Assembly (NCBI RefSeq): GCF_031764535.1
Contig: NZ_CP134499.1
Location: 930,001 to 994,000 of the forward strand
From: Pseudomonas sp. SG20056
Lineage (GTDB): Bacteria; Pseudomonadota; Gammaproteobacteria; Pseudomonadales; Pseudomonadaceae
DNA: 64,000 bases
Direction of reading: 5' to 3'
The notes beneath the pieces are model-generated. The model did not search any database. It worked only from the letters and a program-made list of their open reading frames with translations, and was not told where the DNA came from. The translations under genes and the position numbers were made by a program. Below, in pieces: positions 46,518-55,955 of this stretch. How positions within the stretch are numbered: the first letter of the stretch is position 1; every line of letters starts with the position of its first letter.

Positions 46518-47819
46518 ATGCAGTCCCCTTCCGACCAGGGCCGCGGCCTGGTGATCCTGATGCTGCTGGCTGTGATGGTCATTAGCGTGCTGGACAAGAC
46601 CATCTTTGCTTTCGCCGGCCCGCAGATCATCGACGAGCTCAAGTTGACGCCCGAGCAGTTCGGCTTTATCGGCAGCGCGTTCTTCTTCCTTTATTCGGTG
46701 TCCGGGGTGCTGGTGGGCTTTCTCGCCAACCGCGTGTCCAGCCGCTGGATTCTCTCCGGCATGTCGGTGGTGTGGATGGGCGCGCAGATCCTCACCGCCA
46801 TCTCCACCAGTTTCTATGCCCTGGTCGCCAGCCGCATGCTGCTCGGTGCCGGCTGCGGGCCGGGTACGGCGGTGACCCAACACGCCGCGTTCAAGTGGTA
46901 CGCCCCGCGTGACCGGGTGATGCCGGGCGCCTGGATCCATATCGCGATCATGGTCGGCGCCATCCTCGGTGCACTGTCGCTACCGTTGCTGATCCAGCAC
47001 CTGGGCTGGCGCATCGGCTACCTGATCCTCGCTGGCGTCGGCCTGGTGTGGCTGGTTATCTGGCTCTTCGTCGGGCGCGAGGGCCAGCATGACGAGGCGG
47101 GCGGGGAAGTGGTCGGAGGCACTGCCAGTTACCGTCACCTGTTGCTCAACCGCACCTTCATCTTCATCACCTTCCTTGGCTTCTGCAGCTACCTGCCCAA
47201 CGCGCTGATTTACAGCTGGGTGCCGACCTATCTGCAGAAGGGCCTGGGCATGAGCCCGATGCAGTCCGGCTACGTGGTGATGGCGGCCACCCTCGGCGTG
47301 ATCGCGCTCAACCTGGCGGTCTCCAGCCTGTCGCAACGCGCCCTCAAGCGCGGCGCCAGCGTGCGCCTGGCGATGGTCTTTCCGCCGGCCATCGCCTGCG
47401 TAGTCGGCGGCCTCGCCATGGCCCTGCTGGGCTTCGTCGAACAGGACGTCGCGCTGACCATCACCCTGTACCTGATTGGCGGCATCGTGGTGAACCTGGT
47501 GACCACCTTTTCCAACACCACCATCGCCTACATCGCCCCGGCCAAACAGCGCGGCAGCATGCTGGCCCTGCACATCGGCCTGATGACCAGCGCCGGCATG
47601 GTGGCCCCGCACGTGGTCGGCCAGGCCATCGGCTGGGAAGGCGGCGATCTGGTGATGGGCTTCGAGCTGGCCGTCGGCCTGTTCGGCATCGCTCTGATCG
47701 CCGGCGGCGCGCTGGCCCTGAGCCTGGTCGACCCGGAACACAACCGTCGCGAAGTAGCCGCCCGCACCAGCCAGGGCATCCACGCATCCAACAACGAGCC
47801 GGCTACGAGCCAGGCCTGA
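46518..47819 (+). CDS. MFS transporter, anion:cation symporter type
   Basis: This 433-residue transporter has about twelve membrane segments, with the early motif LDKTIFAFAGPQIIDEL typical of ACS-family (glucarate/phthalate/hexuronate-like) permeases and NRVSSRWILSGM in loop 2-3. It starts five bases after the amidohydrolase stop and ends 17 bases before the CapA gene. It probably imports the compound that the operon degrades. Confidence 0.9.
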   Translation: MQSPSDQGRGLVILMLLAVMVISVLDKTIFAFAGPQIIDELKLTPEQFGFIGSAFFFLYSVSGVLVGFLANRVSSRWILSGMSVVWMGAQILTAISTSFYALVASRMLLGAGCGPGTAVTQHAAFKWYAPRDRVMPGAWIHIAIMVGAILGALSLPLLIQHLGWRIGYLILAGVGLVWLVIWLFVGREGQHDEAGGEVVGGTASYRHLLLNRTFIFITFLGFCSYLPNALIYSWVPTYLQKGLGMSPMQSGYVVMAATLGVIALNLAVSSLSQRALKRGASVRLAMVFPPAIACVVGGLAMALLGFVEQDVALTITLYLIGGIVVNLVTTFSNTTIAYIAPAKQRGSMLALHIGLMTSAGMVAPHVVGQAIGWEGGDLVMGFELAVGLFGIALIAGGALALSLVDPEHNRREVAARTSQGIHASNNEPATSQA

Positions 47820-47836
47820 GTCAGGAGATCCATCCA

Positions 47837-49306
47837 ATGCACAAACGAGTTCCCTCGCCGCAGCAGCGCCCCGAACGTATCGTCCTGCAGGACAACTGGC
47901 GCGCTGCCGATGTGGCCGACGGCTTCTGCGTGGTCGCCGTCGGTGACATCATCATCACTCACGCGATTGCCGACAAACTGGCGCGTAAGTCGCCCGAGCT
48001 GCTGGCCATCCTCAAACGTGGCGACGTGGTGGTGGGCAACTACGAATGCACGGCCATCGACTTCAAACGCTACGACGGCTATCCCGAAGCACTGTCCGGT
48101 TTCTCCTGGTTACTCAGCGATGCAGACGCCCCGGCGGACCTGGCCAGCCTCGGCTTCAACCTGATGGCGCGCGCCAACAACCACGCCCTGGACTGGGGCG
48201 TGGCTGGCCTGCGAATGACCGACGAACTGCTCGACGAGGCTGGCATCGCTCACGCCGGCACCGGCACCAGCCTGGCCGCCGCGCGTGCGCCGGCCTTTAT
48301 CAACACGGCCAAGGCGCGGGTGTCGCTGATCTCCTACGCCACCACCTTCGAGGCCAACGCGCCGGCCGCCGATGGTCTGGGCCAGGTGCCGCCACGCCCT
48401 GGCCTGAGCCCGCTGCGTACCACGCCGCATCGCCTGGTCAGCGCCGAGGACTTCGCCGTGCTCAAGCGCCTCAACGAGCAGGAAGCCTTCCAGGATCACT
48501 ACCTGCTGCGTACCCTGCACGGCGAGCACAGCGTGCACCTGGGCATGGCACTGCACTACCGCGTCGACCCCAATGCCGCGCCGGGCACCGTGCGCATCCA
48601 CTACGAGTGCGACAAGCTCGACCAGGCCGACATCGTCCGTAACCTGCGCCAGGCCAAGCAGAGCAGTGACTTCAGCATCGTCGCCCAGCACACCCACGAG
48701 CCGGACAACCAGTGCATCGAGGTGCCCAACTACCTGCCGACCCTGGCCCGCCAACTGGTCGACAGCGGCGCCGACATGCTCTGCGGCCACGGCCCGCACC
48801 AGCTGCGCGGCATCGAGATCTACAACGGCAAGCCACTGCTCTATTCGCTGGGCAACTTCTGCTTCATGGACAACAGCATGCAGCTGATGCCTGCGGACAA
48901 GTGGGAGAGCCGCGAGTGGCTGGCCGCCGAGGCCTTCGTCGGGCCCAAGGGCATCACTAACCCGCGTCTGACCACTCCGGCCGAGTTCCTCGAATGGAAG
49001 CGCGTGGTCGGCATCTTCAGCGAGCCGGTTTGGTTCGAGAGCGTGGTCGCCGAATGCCACTTCAGGGCCGACGGCACCCTGCGCGAGATGCTCCTGCACC
49101 CGATCGAACTGGGCTTCGCCGGCCGTGACGCCGAGCGCGGCATTCCGCGCCTGGCCGTCGACAGCGAGGCCAACCAGCAGCAGGCACTGCGTATTCTCCA
49201 ACGCTTGCGCGAGCTGTCCGCCGAGTTCGGCACCCACATCGAAATCGAGACTGTGCAGCTCGGCGCACAACAGAGCAGCATCGGCCGCATCGTGATCGAC
49301 TCATGA
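47837..49306 (+). CDS. CapA-family protein (poly-gamma-glutamate type)
   Basis: This 489-residue protein of the CapA/PgsA metallophosphatase-like fold has VGDIIITHAIADKL, VVGNYECTAID, FNLMARANNHALDWG, HTHEP and CGHGPHQLRGIEIYNGKPLL with GNFCF. It lacks the N-terminal membrane anchor of capsule CapA, so it is cytoplasmic. That argues against capsule synthesis and for an enzyme of catabolism or ligand processing, which is an inference. It has a GGAG ribosome site. Confidence 0.88.
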   Translation: MHKRVPSPQQRPERIVLQDNWRAADVADGFCVVAVGDIIITHAIADKLARKSPELLAILKRGDVVVGNYECTAIDFKRYDGYPEALSGFSWLLSDADAPADLASLGFNLMARANNHALDWGVAGLRMTDELLDEAGIAHAGTGTSLAAARAPAFINTAKARVSLISYATTFEANAPAADGLGQVPPRPGLSPLRTTPHRLVSAEDFAVLKRLNEQEAFQDHYLLRTLHGEHSVHLGMALHYRVDPNAAPGTVRIHYECDKLDQADIVRNLRQAKQSSDFSIVAQHTHEPDNQCIEVPNYLPTLARQLVDSGADMLCGHGPHQLRGIEIYNGKPLLYSLGNFCFMDNSMQLMPADKWESREWLAAEAFVGPKGITNPRLTTPAEFLEWKRVVGIFSEPVWFESVVAECHFRADGTLREMLLHPIELGFAGRDAERGIPRLAVDSEANQQQALRILQRLRELSAEFGTHIEIETVQLGAQQSSIGRIVIDS

Positions 49307-49478
49307 CGCCCAGCTAGGGCTAGCGACCCACAAGGTTGTCCGCCCGAGGCCACCCGCCTGGGGCCCGCCCCACTCCCACCACCGCTCCGTCGCCCGGCAC
49401 AGGCCACAAGCCTGCACCGCAGGCCCGGCCATGCCCGCGAAACCCCGCGGGCCGTTTTCACCACAAGGAATGCCACCC

Positions 49479-50576
49479 GTGGATCTCTCCAGCTTCTCGC
49501 AGAGCTACGCCGAAGCCCGGCAGAAATTTCTCCAGGCCAGTGCCGCCGCCGGCATGGTCGTCGAATCCCACGTCCACCCGCTGCGCGGCCGCGATGGCGA
49601 GGAACTGGCGATGGACGTCGCCCGCCTCGGCGCCGCCGACGCCGCCAACCTGCTGATCCTCAGCAGCGCCTGCCATGGTGCCGAGGGTTTCTGCGGCTCC
49701 GCTATCCAGGTCGAGCTGCTGCGCGACAGCACCTGGATCGAGCGCTGCAGGCGCGACGACCTGGCCGTGCTGTTCATTCATGCGCTCAACCCGCACGGTT
49801 TTTCCTGGCTGCGCCGGGTCACCGAGGACAACGTCGACCTCAACCGCAACTTCCTCGACTTCAGCCAGCCACTGCCGGACAACCCCGACTACCGCGCCAT
49901 CGCCCACCTGCTGCTACCCAAACGCCAGCCGCCGACCCTGCTCAGCACCCTGGGCCTGATCGGCTACGCCCTGCGCCACGGGCGCATGGCCCTGCAGGGC
50001 GCCATCTCGCGCGGCCAGCACAACGACCCGCAGGGTATGTTCTTCGCCGGCACCGCGCCTACCTGGAGCAACCTCACCCTGCAACAGGTGCTGCGCCAGC
50101 ACGGCCAGCAGTGCCGGCGCATCGGCTGGATCGATGTGCATACCGGCCTCGGCCCGCGCGGTGTCGGCGAGCGCATCTACAAAGGCCGGCAGACGCCGGA
50201 AGACATCGCCCGCAGCCGCCGCTGGTGGGGCGCGCAGGTGACCAACAGCGCCGAGGGCAACTCGGTGTCGGCCAGGCTCAACGGCACCATTGACAACGTG
50301 GTGCTGCAAACCTGTCCGCAGGCCGAATACAACGGACTGACCCTGGAGTACGGCACCCTACCCGGCCTGCAGGTACTCAACGGCATGCGCGGCGACCACT
50401 GGCTGTACCGCAACCCGCAGGCCCCGGTGGCCCAGCAGCAACGCATCAAGCAGCGCCTGCGCGATGCCTTCTACGTCGATGCCGACGACTGGAAACAGCA
50501 GATCCTGGAACAGGGCCGCGAGGTGGTTGAGCAGGCCCTGAACGGCCTCTCATCGCCACTGCTAGCTCGCCAGTAG
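49479..50576 (+). CDS. DUF2817 (M14-like zinc carboxypeptidase fold) protein
   Basis: This protein of about 365 residues belongs to DUF2817, with zinc-ligand-like motifs SACHGAEGFCGS, INALNPHGFSWLRRVTE-like ALNPHGFSWLRR and a late EYGTL. These proteins have an M14-type carboxypeptidase or succinylglutamate desuccinylase-like fold. Starts are GTG 49479 (AAGGA eight bases upstream, preferred) or ATG 49470. It is separated from CapA by 172 bases of very GC-rich DNA and is probably the last gene of the operon. Confidence 0.82.
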   Translation: MDLSSFSQSYAEARQKFLQASAAAGMVVESHVHPLRGRDGEELAMDVARLGAADAANLLILSSACHGAEGFCGSAIQVELLRDSTWIERCRRDDLAVLFIHALNPHGFSWLRRVTEDNVDLNRNFLDFSQPLPDNPDYRAIAHLLLPKRQPPTLLSTLGLIGYALRHGRMALQGAISRGQHNDPQGMFFAGTAPTWSNLTLQQVLRQHGQQCRRIGWIDVHTGLGPRGVGERIYKGRQTPEDIARSRRWWGAQVTNSAEGNSVSARLNGTIDNVVLQTCPQAEYNGLTLEYGTLPGLQVLNGMRGDHWLYRNPQAPVAQQQRIKQRLRDAFYVDADDWKQQILEQGREVVEQALNGLSSPLLARQ

Positions 50577-50609
50577 GAAGATTCTACCTGAGGTGCCATA
50601 AGCAACCCG

Positions 50610-51137
50610 GGCTATCCCGAAAAATTTCAAAATCGAAGTAGTTAACCAGGTGGTCGAGCGAGGTGAGTGTTATAGACATAACTTACATCCGCACCTGCGG
50701 GGTAGTGGCGATTCATTTGTTTTCGTGGCAGGAAATCAAAGGTCAATGAAGGCGCAGATGTTCAGCAATCTGCCAATTTAAGCATTGCTGATAGCGGTTT
50801 GGCGGCGTATGACAAAGTAGGAGGTGATGATTCATTCTCACCAAATTAGCCAGTTCAGCAGTAACGACTGGCAGATCTTTCTGAATGTCTAAAACTTACT
50901 TGGCAGCATGAGCCGACGCGGTAAGTGCCACGGCAACGCGGTTGCTGAAGCATCTTCCAGTTGCTAAAACGGGAGCTGGTTAGACGAAAGATCTACAGCA
51001 CCAGGCAAGATGCCAGAGCCTATCTATTCGATTACATCGAGATGTTCTGCAACCCAAAACGTCGGCATGGTTTCAACAACCAGCTGTCACCGGTTGAGTT
51101 TGAGAAGCGACATTTGCTGAGCCTGGAAAGTGTCTAA
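50610..51137 (+). mobile_element. degenerate IS3-family insertion sequence
   Basis: Fragments of an IS3 element are readable. An orfA start resembles GYPEKF and FKIEVVNQVVERG with a frameshift (50610-50672). orfB remains from 50821: IHSHQISQFSSNDWQIFL, a stop, GSMSRRGKCHGNAVAE, a frameshift near 50960, then a clean C-terminus from LLKRELVRRKIYSTRQDARA to LSPVEFEKRHLLSLESV ending at 51137. The middle is deleted. It is not functional. Confidence 0.8.
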
Positions 51138-51155
51138 GAAATCCGGGGCGATTCA

Positions 51156-51302
51156 ATGGTCCATCGAGATGATTGGGCGAGACGTGAGCGTCTTTACACC
51201 GTTTTGGATTACCTAGCAAAAGATGACCAGCATCTGCGTGTGAAGCCTGCGGGGGCGCGCTGCCTGCGTAAAGGCATGCTGGGTAGTCATCACCGAGGAT
51301 GA
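51156..51302 (+). pseudogene. C-terminal fragment of an inovirus Gp2-type gene
   Basis: The 48-codon fragment contains VHRDDWARRERLYTVLDYLA and AGARCLRKGMLGSH, parallel to MIHRRDEQARDNVLQAMSYL and KGAKCLRKGQAKTGF of the complete Gp2 protein at 38772-39725. It directly follows the IS3 remnant. It shows that a second satellite of this kind once ended here. Confidence 0.75.
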
Positions 51303-51458
51303 TACGGCCTCAGTGCGTCCCTGAGTCAGCCCTTAGCAGCTCTCGATTGTGGCGGTCTAGAAGAGTTTGCGGGCTATCCCGAAGATGGCACTATGATGGC
51401 TGCAGGTCACCTCATTCGCGGTCTCAACTGCCAGTCGTAAGCAAGGGAACCACATTAG

Positions 51459-53084
51459 ATGGAACTTCTCCTCCTCGGTGCCGTTGTGGCGCTGATCTAT
51501 TTCGTTATCCAGAGTGTCAAACACCAGAAAGCCAGAGCTGCGCTTCTGCTTGAGCGGAGCTATCTGCAGGACAGGGTCAAGCAGCTTGGCGAGCTGACTG
51601 AGGCACAGCGTCGTGAAATCGAGGCTTTGCTTGATGAGGCTCGTGTAGCTGCTCAGCGCTATGTCGTTCAGGCAAGCCGACTTACAACTCTCCAGGCACA
51701 GATGGAGCGTTACCAGGCTCTTGCCGATGTAGAGGCCGAAGTCGCGCGATTGGATGAAGAAATCAAATCGCAGAAAGACGTGATGCTCAAGACTACCCGC
51801 CAGCGGCTAGAGCAAGCGGAGGCACGACTATCAGCAGCGTTGCTTGAGGCCGAGCGAATTGTTGGTTCTGCCCATGTAAAAGCCGAAGAGATTGCAGGTG
51901 AGGCCTATGCAGCTGCTGGGCGTCTGAAGGAACTGACGGAAGCGGCTGCCGCGATCAAGAACAAGATCGAAGGCTACGGCGATTCGTACATCATCCCGAC
52001 CTACCACCTGCTGGATGATCTGGCCGAGGAGATCGGTTACTCCGAGGCTGGACAGAAACTCAAGGATGCCCGCGAGCTTTCCAAACTTATGGTCAAGAAT
52101 GGACAGGCCGCTGTTTGTGACTATGCCGAGGCAAACCGTCGCACGACGGCGATCCGGTTTGTTACGGACGCATTCAACGGCAAGGTGGACTCGATCCTTT
52201 CTCGGGCCAAGTCGGACAACCACGGCACGCTTGAGAAAGAGATCAGGGACTCATTTGCCTTGGTCAATGTCAACGGTGCGTCATTCCGCAACGCCAGGGT
52301 CACTGAAGCCTACCTTCAGGCTCGCCTAGAGGAGTTGCGTTGGGCGGCTACTGCACAGGCAATTCGCGATCAGGAGCGTGAAGAGCAACGGAGGCTGCGT
52401 GAGCAGATTCGTGAAGAGGAGAAGGCTCGTCGTGAATACGAGCGCGCTATCAAAGAAGCTGCTAAAGAAGAACAGAACCTGCGTAAGGCCATGGACAAGG
52501 TCGAAGCTCAGGTAGCTGCCGCTTCCGAGGCGCAGCGTGCAGAGTTCGAAGCCAAGCTGGCAGCTCTTCAGGAGCAGTTGCGTCAGGCTGAAGAGAAGAA
52601 CCAGCGTGCGCTCTCGATGGCTCAGCAAACGCGCACAGGCCATGTCTATGTCATCTCCAACATCGGCTCATTCGGCGAGGACGTGTTCAAGATCGGTATG
52701 ACTCGTCGATTGGAGCCTGCTGACCGTATCCGTGAGCTCGGTGATGCCAGCGTGCCTTTTGAGTTTGACGTGCATGCCATGATCTTCAGCGAGGATGCTC
52801 CTGGCTTGGAGAAACAGCTGCACCGCCATTTCCTGCGGCAGCAGGTCAACAAGGTCAATCCGCGCAAAGAGTTCTTCCGTTTAGGGATTGCCGACATCAA
52901 GCAGGAGCTCGAAGTGTTAGGCGTGCAGACGCAATGGACTATGGCTGCTCAGGCTCGCGAGTACCGTGAAACGTTGCAGATCGAACAGCAGATCCTTGAA
53001 AACCCGGCTGTTGCTGCGGAATGGACGCGTCACCAGATGGAGTATGAAAAGGTGGCGGATGAGGCTGAGGCCACCATCGATTGA
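51459..53084 (+). CDS. DUF4041 coiled-coil protein with C-terminal GIY-YIG-like domain
   Basis: This 541-residue protein has an N-terminal membrane anchor (LLLLGAVVALIYFVI), a long coiled coil at about 30-140, the DUF4041 domain at about 150-290, a second coiled coil at about 300-390 and a Mug113/T5orf172 type GIY-YIG fold from about 395 (TGHVYVISN, FKIGMTRRLEPADRIRELG). The membrane anchor with a nuclease-like end is typical of phage- and island-encoded family members of unknown role. The ribosome site AAGGGA is ten bases before ATG. Confidence 0.85.
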   Translation: MELLLLGAVVALIYFVIQSVKHQKARAALLLERSYLQDRVKQLGELTEAQRREIEALLDEARVAAQRYVVQASRLTTLQAQMERYQALADVEAEVARLDEEIKSQKDVMLKTTRQRLEQAEARLSAALLEAERIVGSAHVKAEEIAGEAYAAAGRLKELTEAAAAIKNKIEGYGDSYIIPTYHLLDDLAEEIGYSEAGQKLKDARELSKLMVKNGQAAVCDYAEANRRTTAIRFVTDAFNGKVDSILSRAKSDNHGTLEKEIRDSFALVNVNGASFRNARVTEAYLQARLEELRWAATAQAIRDQEREEQRRLREQIREEEKARREYERAIKEAAKEEQNLRKAMDKVEAQVAAASEAQRAEFEAKLAALQEQLRQAEEKNQRALSMAQQTRTGHVYVISNIGSFGEDVFKIGMTRRLEPADRIRELGDASVPFEFDVHAMIFSEDAPGLEKQLHRHFLRQQVNKVNPRKEFFRLGIADIKQELEVLGVQTQWTMAAQAREYRETLQIEQQILENPAVAAEWTRHQMEYEKVADEAEATID

Positions 53085-53141
53085 TGCCACTTTTGGGGGA
53101 CGATGTCGGCAAATTACGGGTTGCAGTCACGGCCATAGGCT

Positions 53142-53222
53142 CTGACCAGTTATTGGTGTAAGCGGGATGGCGAAACTCTAAATAGAGTTTTCCGAGTTTG
53201 CCCCCCTGACCTGTTATCGGTG
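53142..53222. promoter_or_regulatory. direct repeats flanking a palindrome
   Basis: CTGACCAGTTATTGGTG (53142-53158) and CTGACCTGTTATCGGTG (53206-53222) match in 15 of 17 positions. Between them AAACTCTA-AA-TAGAGTTT (53173-53190) is a perfect palindrome. The block lies 61 bases upstream of the small gene at 53283 and looks like a regulator-binding region. Confidence 0.5.
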
Positions 53223-53282
53223 CCTGCGTAGAGTCGCCTTTGACGCATCAGCGTCTCCACTGACTCTTTACAGGAAACTGAA

Positions 53283-53435
53283 ATGTCCAAGAAATCCGTA
53301 AGCAAGCCCATGACCCAAGACGCCAAGGCTCGAATCTATTCGGCAACTGCCCGTGACAATAACGGCATCATCCCGCCGGATAGCTTTGCTTCACGAGCTG
53401 CAAGTGCTGCGGACAAGGCAGGCCGCAAACAGTGA
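53283..53435 (+). CDS. small conserved island protein
   Basis: This 50-residue basic protein (SKKSVSKPMTQDAKARIYSA, NGIIPPDSFASRAASAADKA) resembles a short, widespread protein of integrative conjugative elements. Its function is unknown. AGGAAACTGAA gives a ribosome site. The gene is too short for many gene finders. Confidence 0.7.
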   Translation: MSKKSVSKPMTQDAKARIYSATARDNNGIIPPDSFASRAASAADKAGRKQ

Positions 53436-53481
53436 ACCAAGGATGCCAGGGGGGCTAGCCTCCCCTGGCAGAGGTGCCCAG

Positions 53482-54711
53482 ATGAAACTCCCCGTATCTC
53501 CCTATCCCTCAATCGGCGAGATTGTCTATGAAGTTGCCGTTCGTAGCGGCCTAGTGCTGTCTACAGATATCAGCAATCTTTACGAGGATCTGAAAGCATT
53601 CAAGGATGACCGTAAACGACCGGGTCTGGACCCCATCGAGATTCCAACAACCATTCTCTACAGCTTGGAAGCGCGCCTGGCTGACTATTTGGGGGATCCA
53701 TACGCAGCGAATTTGATCTTCGTGGGCGCTCGCCGATGGCTTGAGTTCTATGCCGGGTTTGTAACACGGCACGATGCAGGCCTGCTTGAGCGTCAGCATA
53801 TGCGTGAGCTCCTCTGGCCAACAATTTTTGGAGTAGGCGGTTATTTGCTTTTGAATGCAGTCTACCTAGTCCTGCCGTTGGTTAAGCCTACTGTCGTTCT
53901 GAATAGTTCTGCGCCATTCGGGTGTGTGATCAAAGCGCTATGCACCCGAGGTAGCAAGGATTACAGCCTAATTTGCGAACATCGAGCAAAAGAACACGGC
54001 ATCGACTTCGATAACTGTCGCGACACGCTGGATGCATGGCTGAAAGGTCCCGCTGTGCCTAATTTAGATCGTGCGCTTGAGCTTCTAAAGGCGTTGGGCC
54101 TCGATTATGAAATGGGGCCAAAGCTGTGGGTCGTGGCTGGTCGGTTGTTATCTCGAACGCCACTTGAGTACCGTAAGTCGATCGCCAATCATTTCAGCCT
54201 GACAGAACTCACTATTGCTGACGCTGAAGAAGCATTCTTCTGGCGTAAGCGAGAGGTCGCGATGGACAATGTGCGGCAGTACAGCATTGGCCCTGATCGC
54301 CCCTACGGTGCTTTGCGCGAAGCGCTCTACAACCCTGATGTGCCGCGCGATGCGGCAGCCGTTCAGGACATGCTCACTCGTCTTGAGCGTACATGGGAGC
54401 CTATTGCTGGGCAGACATATCACATCGTCGAATGGCTTCGTGCTCGATTCTTGGTGCTATGCAGGCAAAATGAGAAGGCGCTAGAGCATTACCAGGCAGC
54501 CTATAACCTCGGTGTTGGTCGCGATCCTGATATTTTCAAAAATGTGCTCGCAGAGGCACTGGCACTTGCTGGAAAACTAGGTAAGAAAAAGCTGGTGAAA
54601 CGCTACGACTCTCTGCTTGGTTTGCACTGGATGGGCGAGTGGGATGGGGAATCGAGCAGCCTTCCCGAGCTGTTCGACAAGCGCTTTGACCCTAGGCTGT
54701 TTTACGACTGA
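53482..54711 (+). CDS. hypothetical protein of the integrative element
   Basis: This 409-residue soluble protein is not recognised. The C-terminal 90 residues (LVLCRQNEKALEHYQAAYNL, KNVLAEALALAGKLGKKKLV) look like a short tetratricopeptide-type repeat pair. No catalytic motif is evident. I chose ATG 53482 after CAGAGGTGCCC; the open frame upstream overlaps the small gene at 53283 in another frame. It is probably in one operon with that gene. Confidence 0.7.
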   Translation: MKLPVSPYPSIGEIVYEVAVRSGLVLSTDISNLYEDLKAFKDDRKRPGLDPIEIPTTILYSLEARLADYLGDPYAANLIFVGARRWLEFYAGFVTRHDAGLLERQHMRELLWPTIFGVGGYLLLNAVYLVLPLVKPTVVLNSSAPFGCVIKALCTRGSKDYSLICEHRAKEHGIDFDNCRDTLDAWLKGPAVPNLDRALELLKALGLDYEMGPKLWVVAGRLLSRTPLEYRKSIANHFSLTELTIADAEEAFFWRKREVAMDNVRQYSIGPDRPYGALREALYNPDVPRDAAAVQDMLTRLERTWEPIAGQTYHIVEWLRARFLVLCRQNEKALEHYQAAYNLGVGRDPDIFKNVLAEALALAGKLGKKKLVKRYDSLLGLHWMGEWDGESSSLPELFDKRFDPRLFYD

Positions 54712-54820
54712 TGCATCATGATTCTGCCAGCTGCCCTTACTGGTGCGGTTAGGGCTAGCCAGGCCACCAGTCTTAGGCTGGAAGCATGTTCTCGATGGCC
54801 CAGCTCTGTGCACTAAGCCA

Positions 54821-54847
54821 AAAAAATAGTCCGCATTAATGCGGACT
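54821..54847 (-). terminator. terminator of the secreted-protein gene
   Basis: AGTCCGCATTAATGCGGACT is a perfect 20-base palindrome, followed on the minus strand by ATTTTTT. It lies 23 bases after the stop of the gene at 54870. Confidence 0.8.
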
Positions 54848-54869
54848 CTTGATTATCTGGGTGCTCAAG

Positions 54870-55412
54870 CTATTCCTCTTGGATCTCCGCGACCATGGCA
54901 TCGAAGCAGGCTTCAGTACCATGATCGACATCCTTTGAGTTGCTTGCTTTGTAGGGCGTATAGCCCCGTTGTGGGCCGACATCGACGCGATACGCAGTCG
55001 TGCGACCATTGCTGTCATAGTCCAGATACCAGCCCGATTCGACGATGAAATAACCGTTGGCCCCTTTTCCCATCATCGTGCCCTTCGGAAACCCAGGCTG
55101 ATTCGAGATCGTCGCGCAGCCGTATTGGTCGCAGAGCACGTTCAACGAGCCGGGTACTTCTTCCAGTGTCTTGGTGCCGGTCTGAGTGTCGATGAAGGGC
55201 AGGCGTTTGATCCGTGGCGTACGGTCGCCTGCAGGGCGGCAGTCGTAGCTACCGATGCTTCTGTGTTTCGTGGTTGAGCAGCTAAAGACGTTCTCGCCGA
55301 CAACGTAGTCCACCTCACGTTGTTGGGCGGTGGCAACGTTGCTCGCTGTGACGGCAGTGATCAGCGTGGCCGCAAGGCCGAAAATCAGTTTGAGGTTTGT
55401 GGTCAGGTTCAT
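54870..55412 (-). CDS. secreted hypothetical protein
   Basis: This 180-residue protein has a clear signal peptide (LIFGLAATLITAVTASNVATA) and four or more cysteines in the mature part (FSCSTTK, YDCRP, LCDQYGCATI), so disulfides in the periplasm are likely. The family is not recognised. I chose ATG 55412 after GGAG. It lies next to another small island gene in the same direction. Confidence 0.7.
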   Translation of the reverse strand: MNLTTNLKLIFGLAATLITAVTASNVATAQQREVDYVVGENVFSCSTTKHRSIGSYDCRPAGDRTPRIKRLPFIDTQTGTKTLEEVPGSLNVLCDQYGCATISNQPGFPKGTMMGKGANGYFIVESGWYLDYDSNGRTTAYRVDVGPQRGYTPYKASNSKDVDHGTEACFDAMVAEIQEE

Positions 55413-55463
55413 GATCGAACTCCCTTCGTATGGTGAGCGGCTGGCCACTCGGTATGGGGTGGG

Positions 55464-55808
55464 TTACTTCTTCTTTTTCTTGTAGCGAACGACGATCCGG
55501 TTATGCACCGGGTACTTCTCGATCTCGTAGTCGGGGTTGAAGGTCACCAGGTTGTGCAAGGCAATACTGGTCGCCGAGAGCAATCCGAATGCCCCCGTGA
55601 CTCCTCCTGCAAAACTGCCGGCTGCCAGGCCAACGCGGCCTACGGTGTAAACGCGACAGGTCAGTCCGGTGACCTCAATCATGCTTTCGACCAGGCGAAC
55701 GGCCTCGATCAACTTGCCGCTGAGGCCTACGACCTCAAACGACTCTTTGCGGCTGATGAGTTGAGGCAACTTGGCGGTGGCCAAGTCGTCGAATGTCAGT
55801 TGTGTCAT
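55464..55808 (-). CDS. small membrane-associated hypothetical protein
   Basis: This 114-residue protein has a glycine-rich hydrophobic segment (VGLAAGSFAGGVTGAFGLLS) and a lysine-run C-terminus (RYKKKKK). There is no known family by eye. The start at 55808 is preceded by a weak GAGACC site; the longer upstream frame overlaps the divergent regulatory region. It is 51 bases upstream of the secreted-protein gene and probably co-transcribed. Confidence 0.6.
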   Translation of the reverse strand: MTQLTFDDLATAKLPQLISRKESFEVVGLSGKLIEAVRLVESMIEVTGLTCRVYTVGRVGLAAGSFAGGVTGAFGLLSATSIALHNLVTFNPDYEIEKYPVHNRIVVRYKKKKK

Positions 55809-55955
55809 GGTGAAGGTCTCGCTTATTGCGCAATGAAGGGTTTGCAGTGTCGACTTAGATGGATACATATCGACTCTATGGGTTGGATAACAACCTTTGA
55901 AGCCCTTCATGTCAAGAGGATGGCATTCGACCATTCAGGTTGACCTGGAGGGTGT

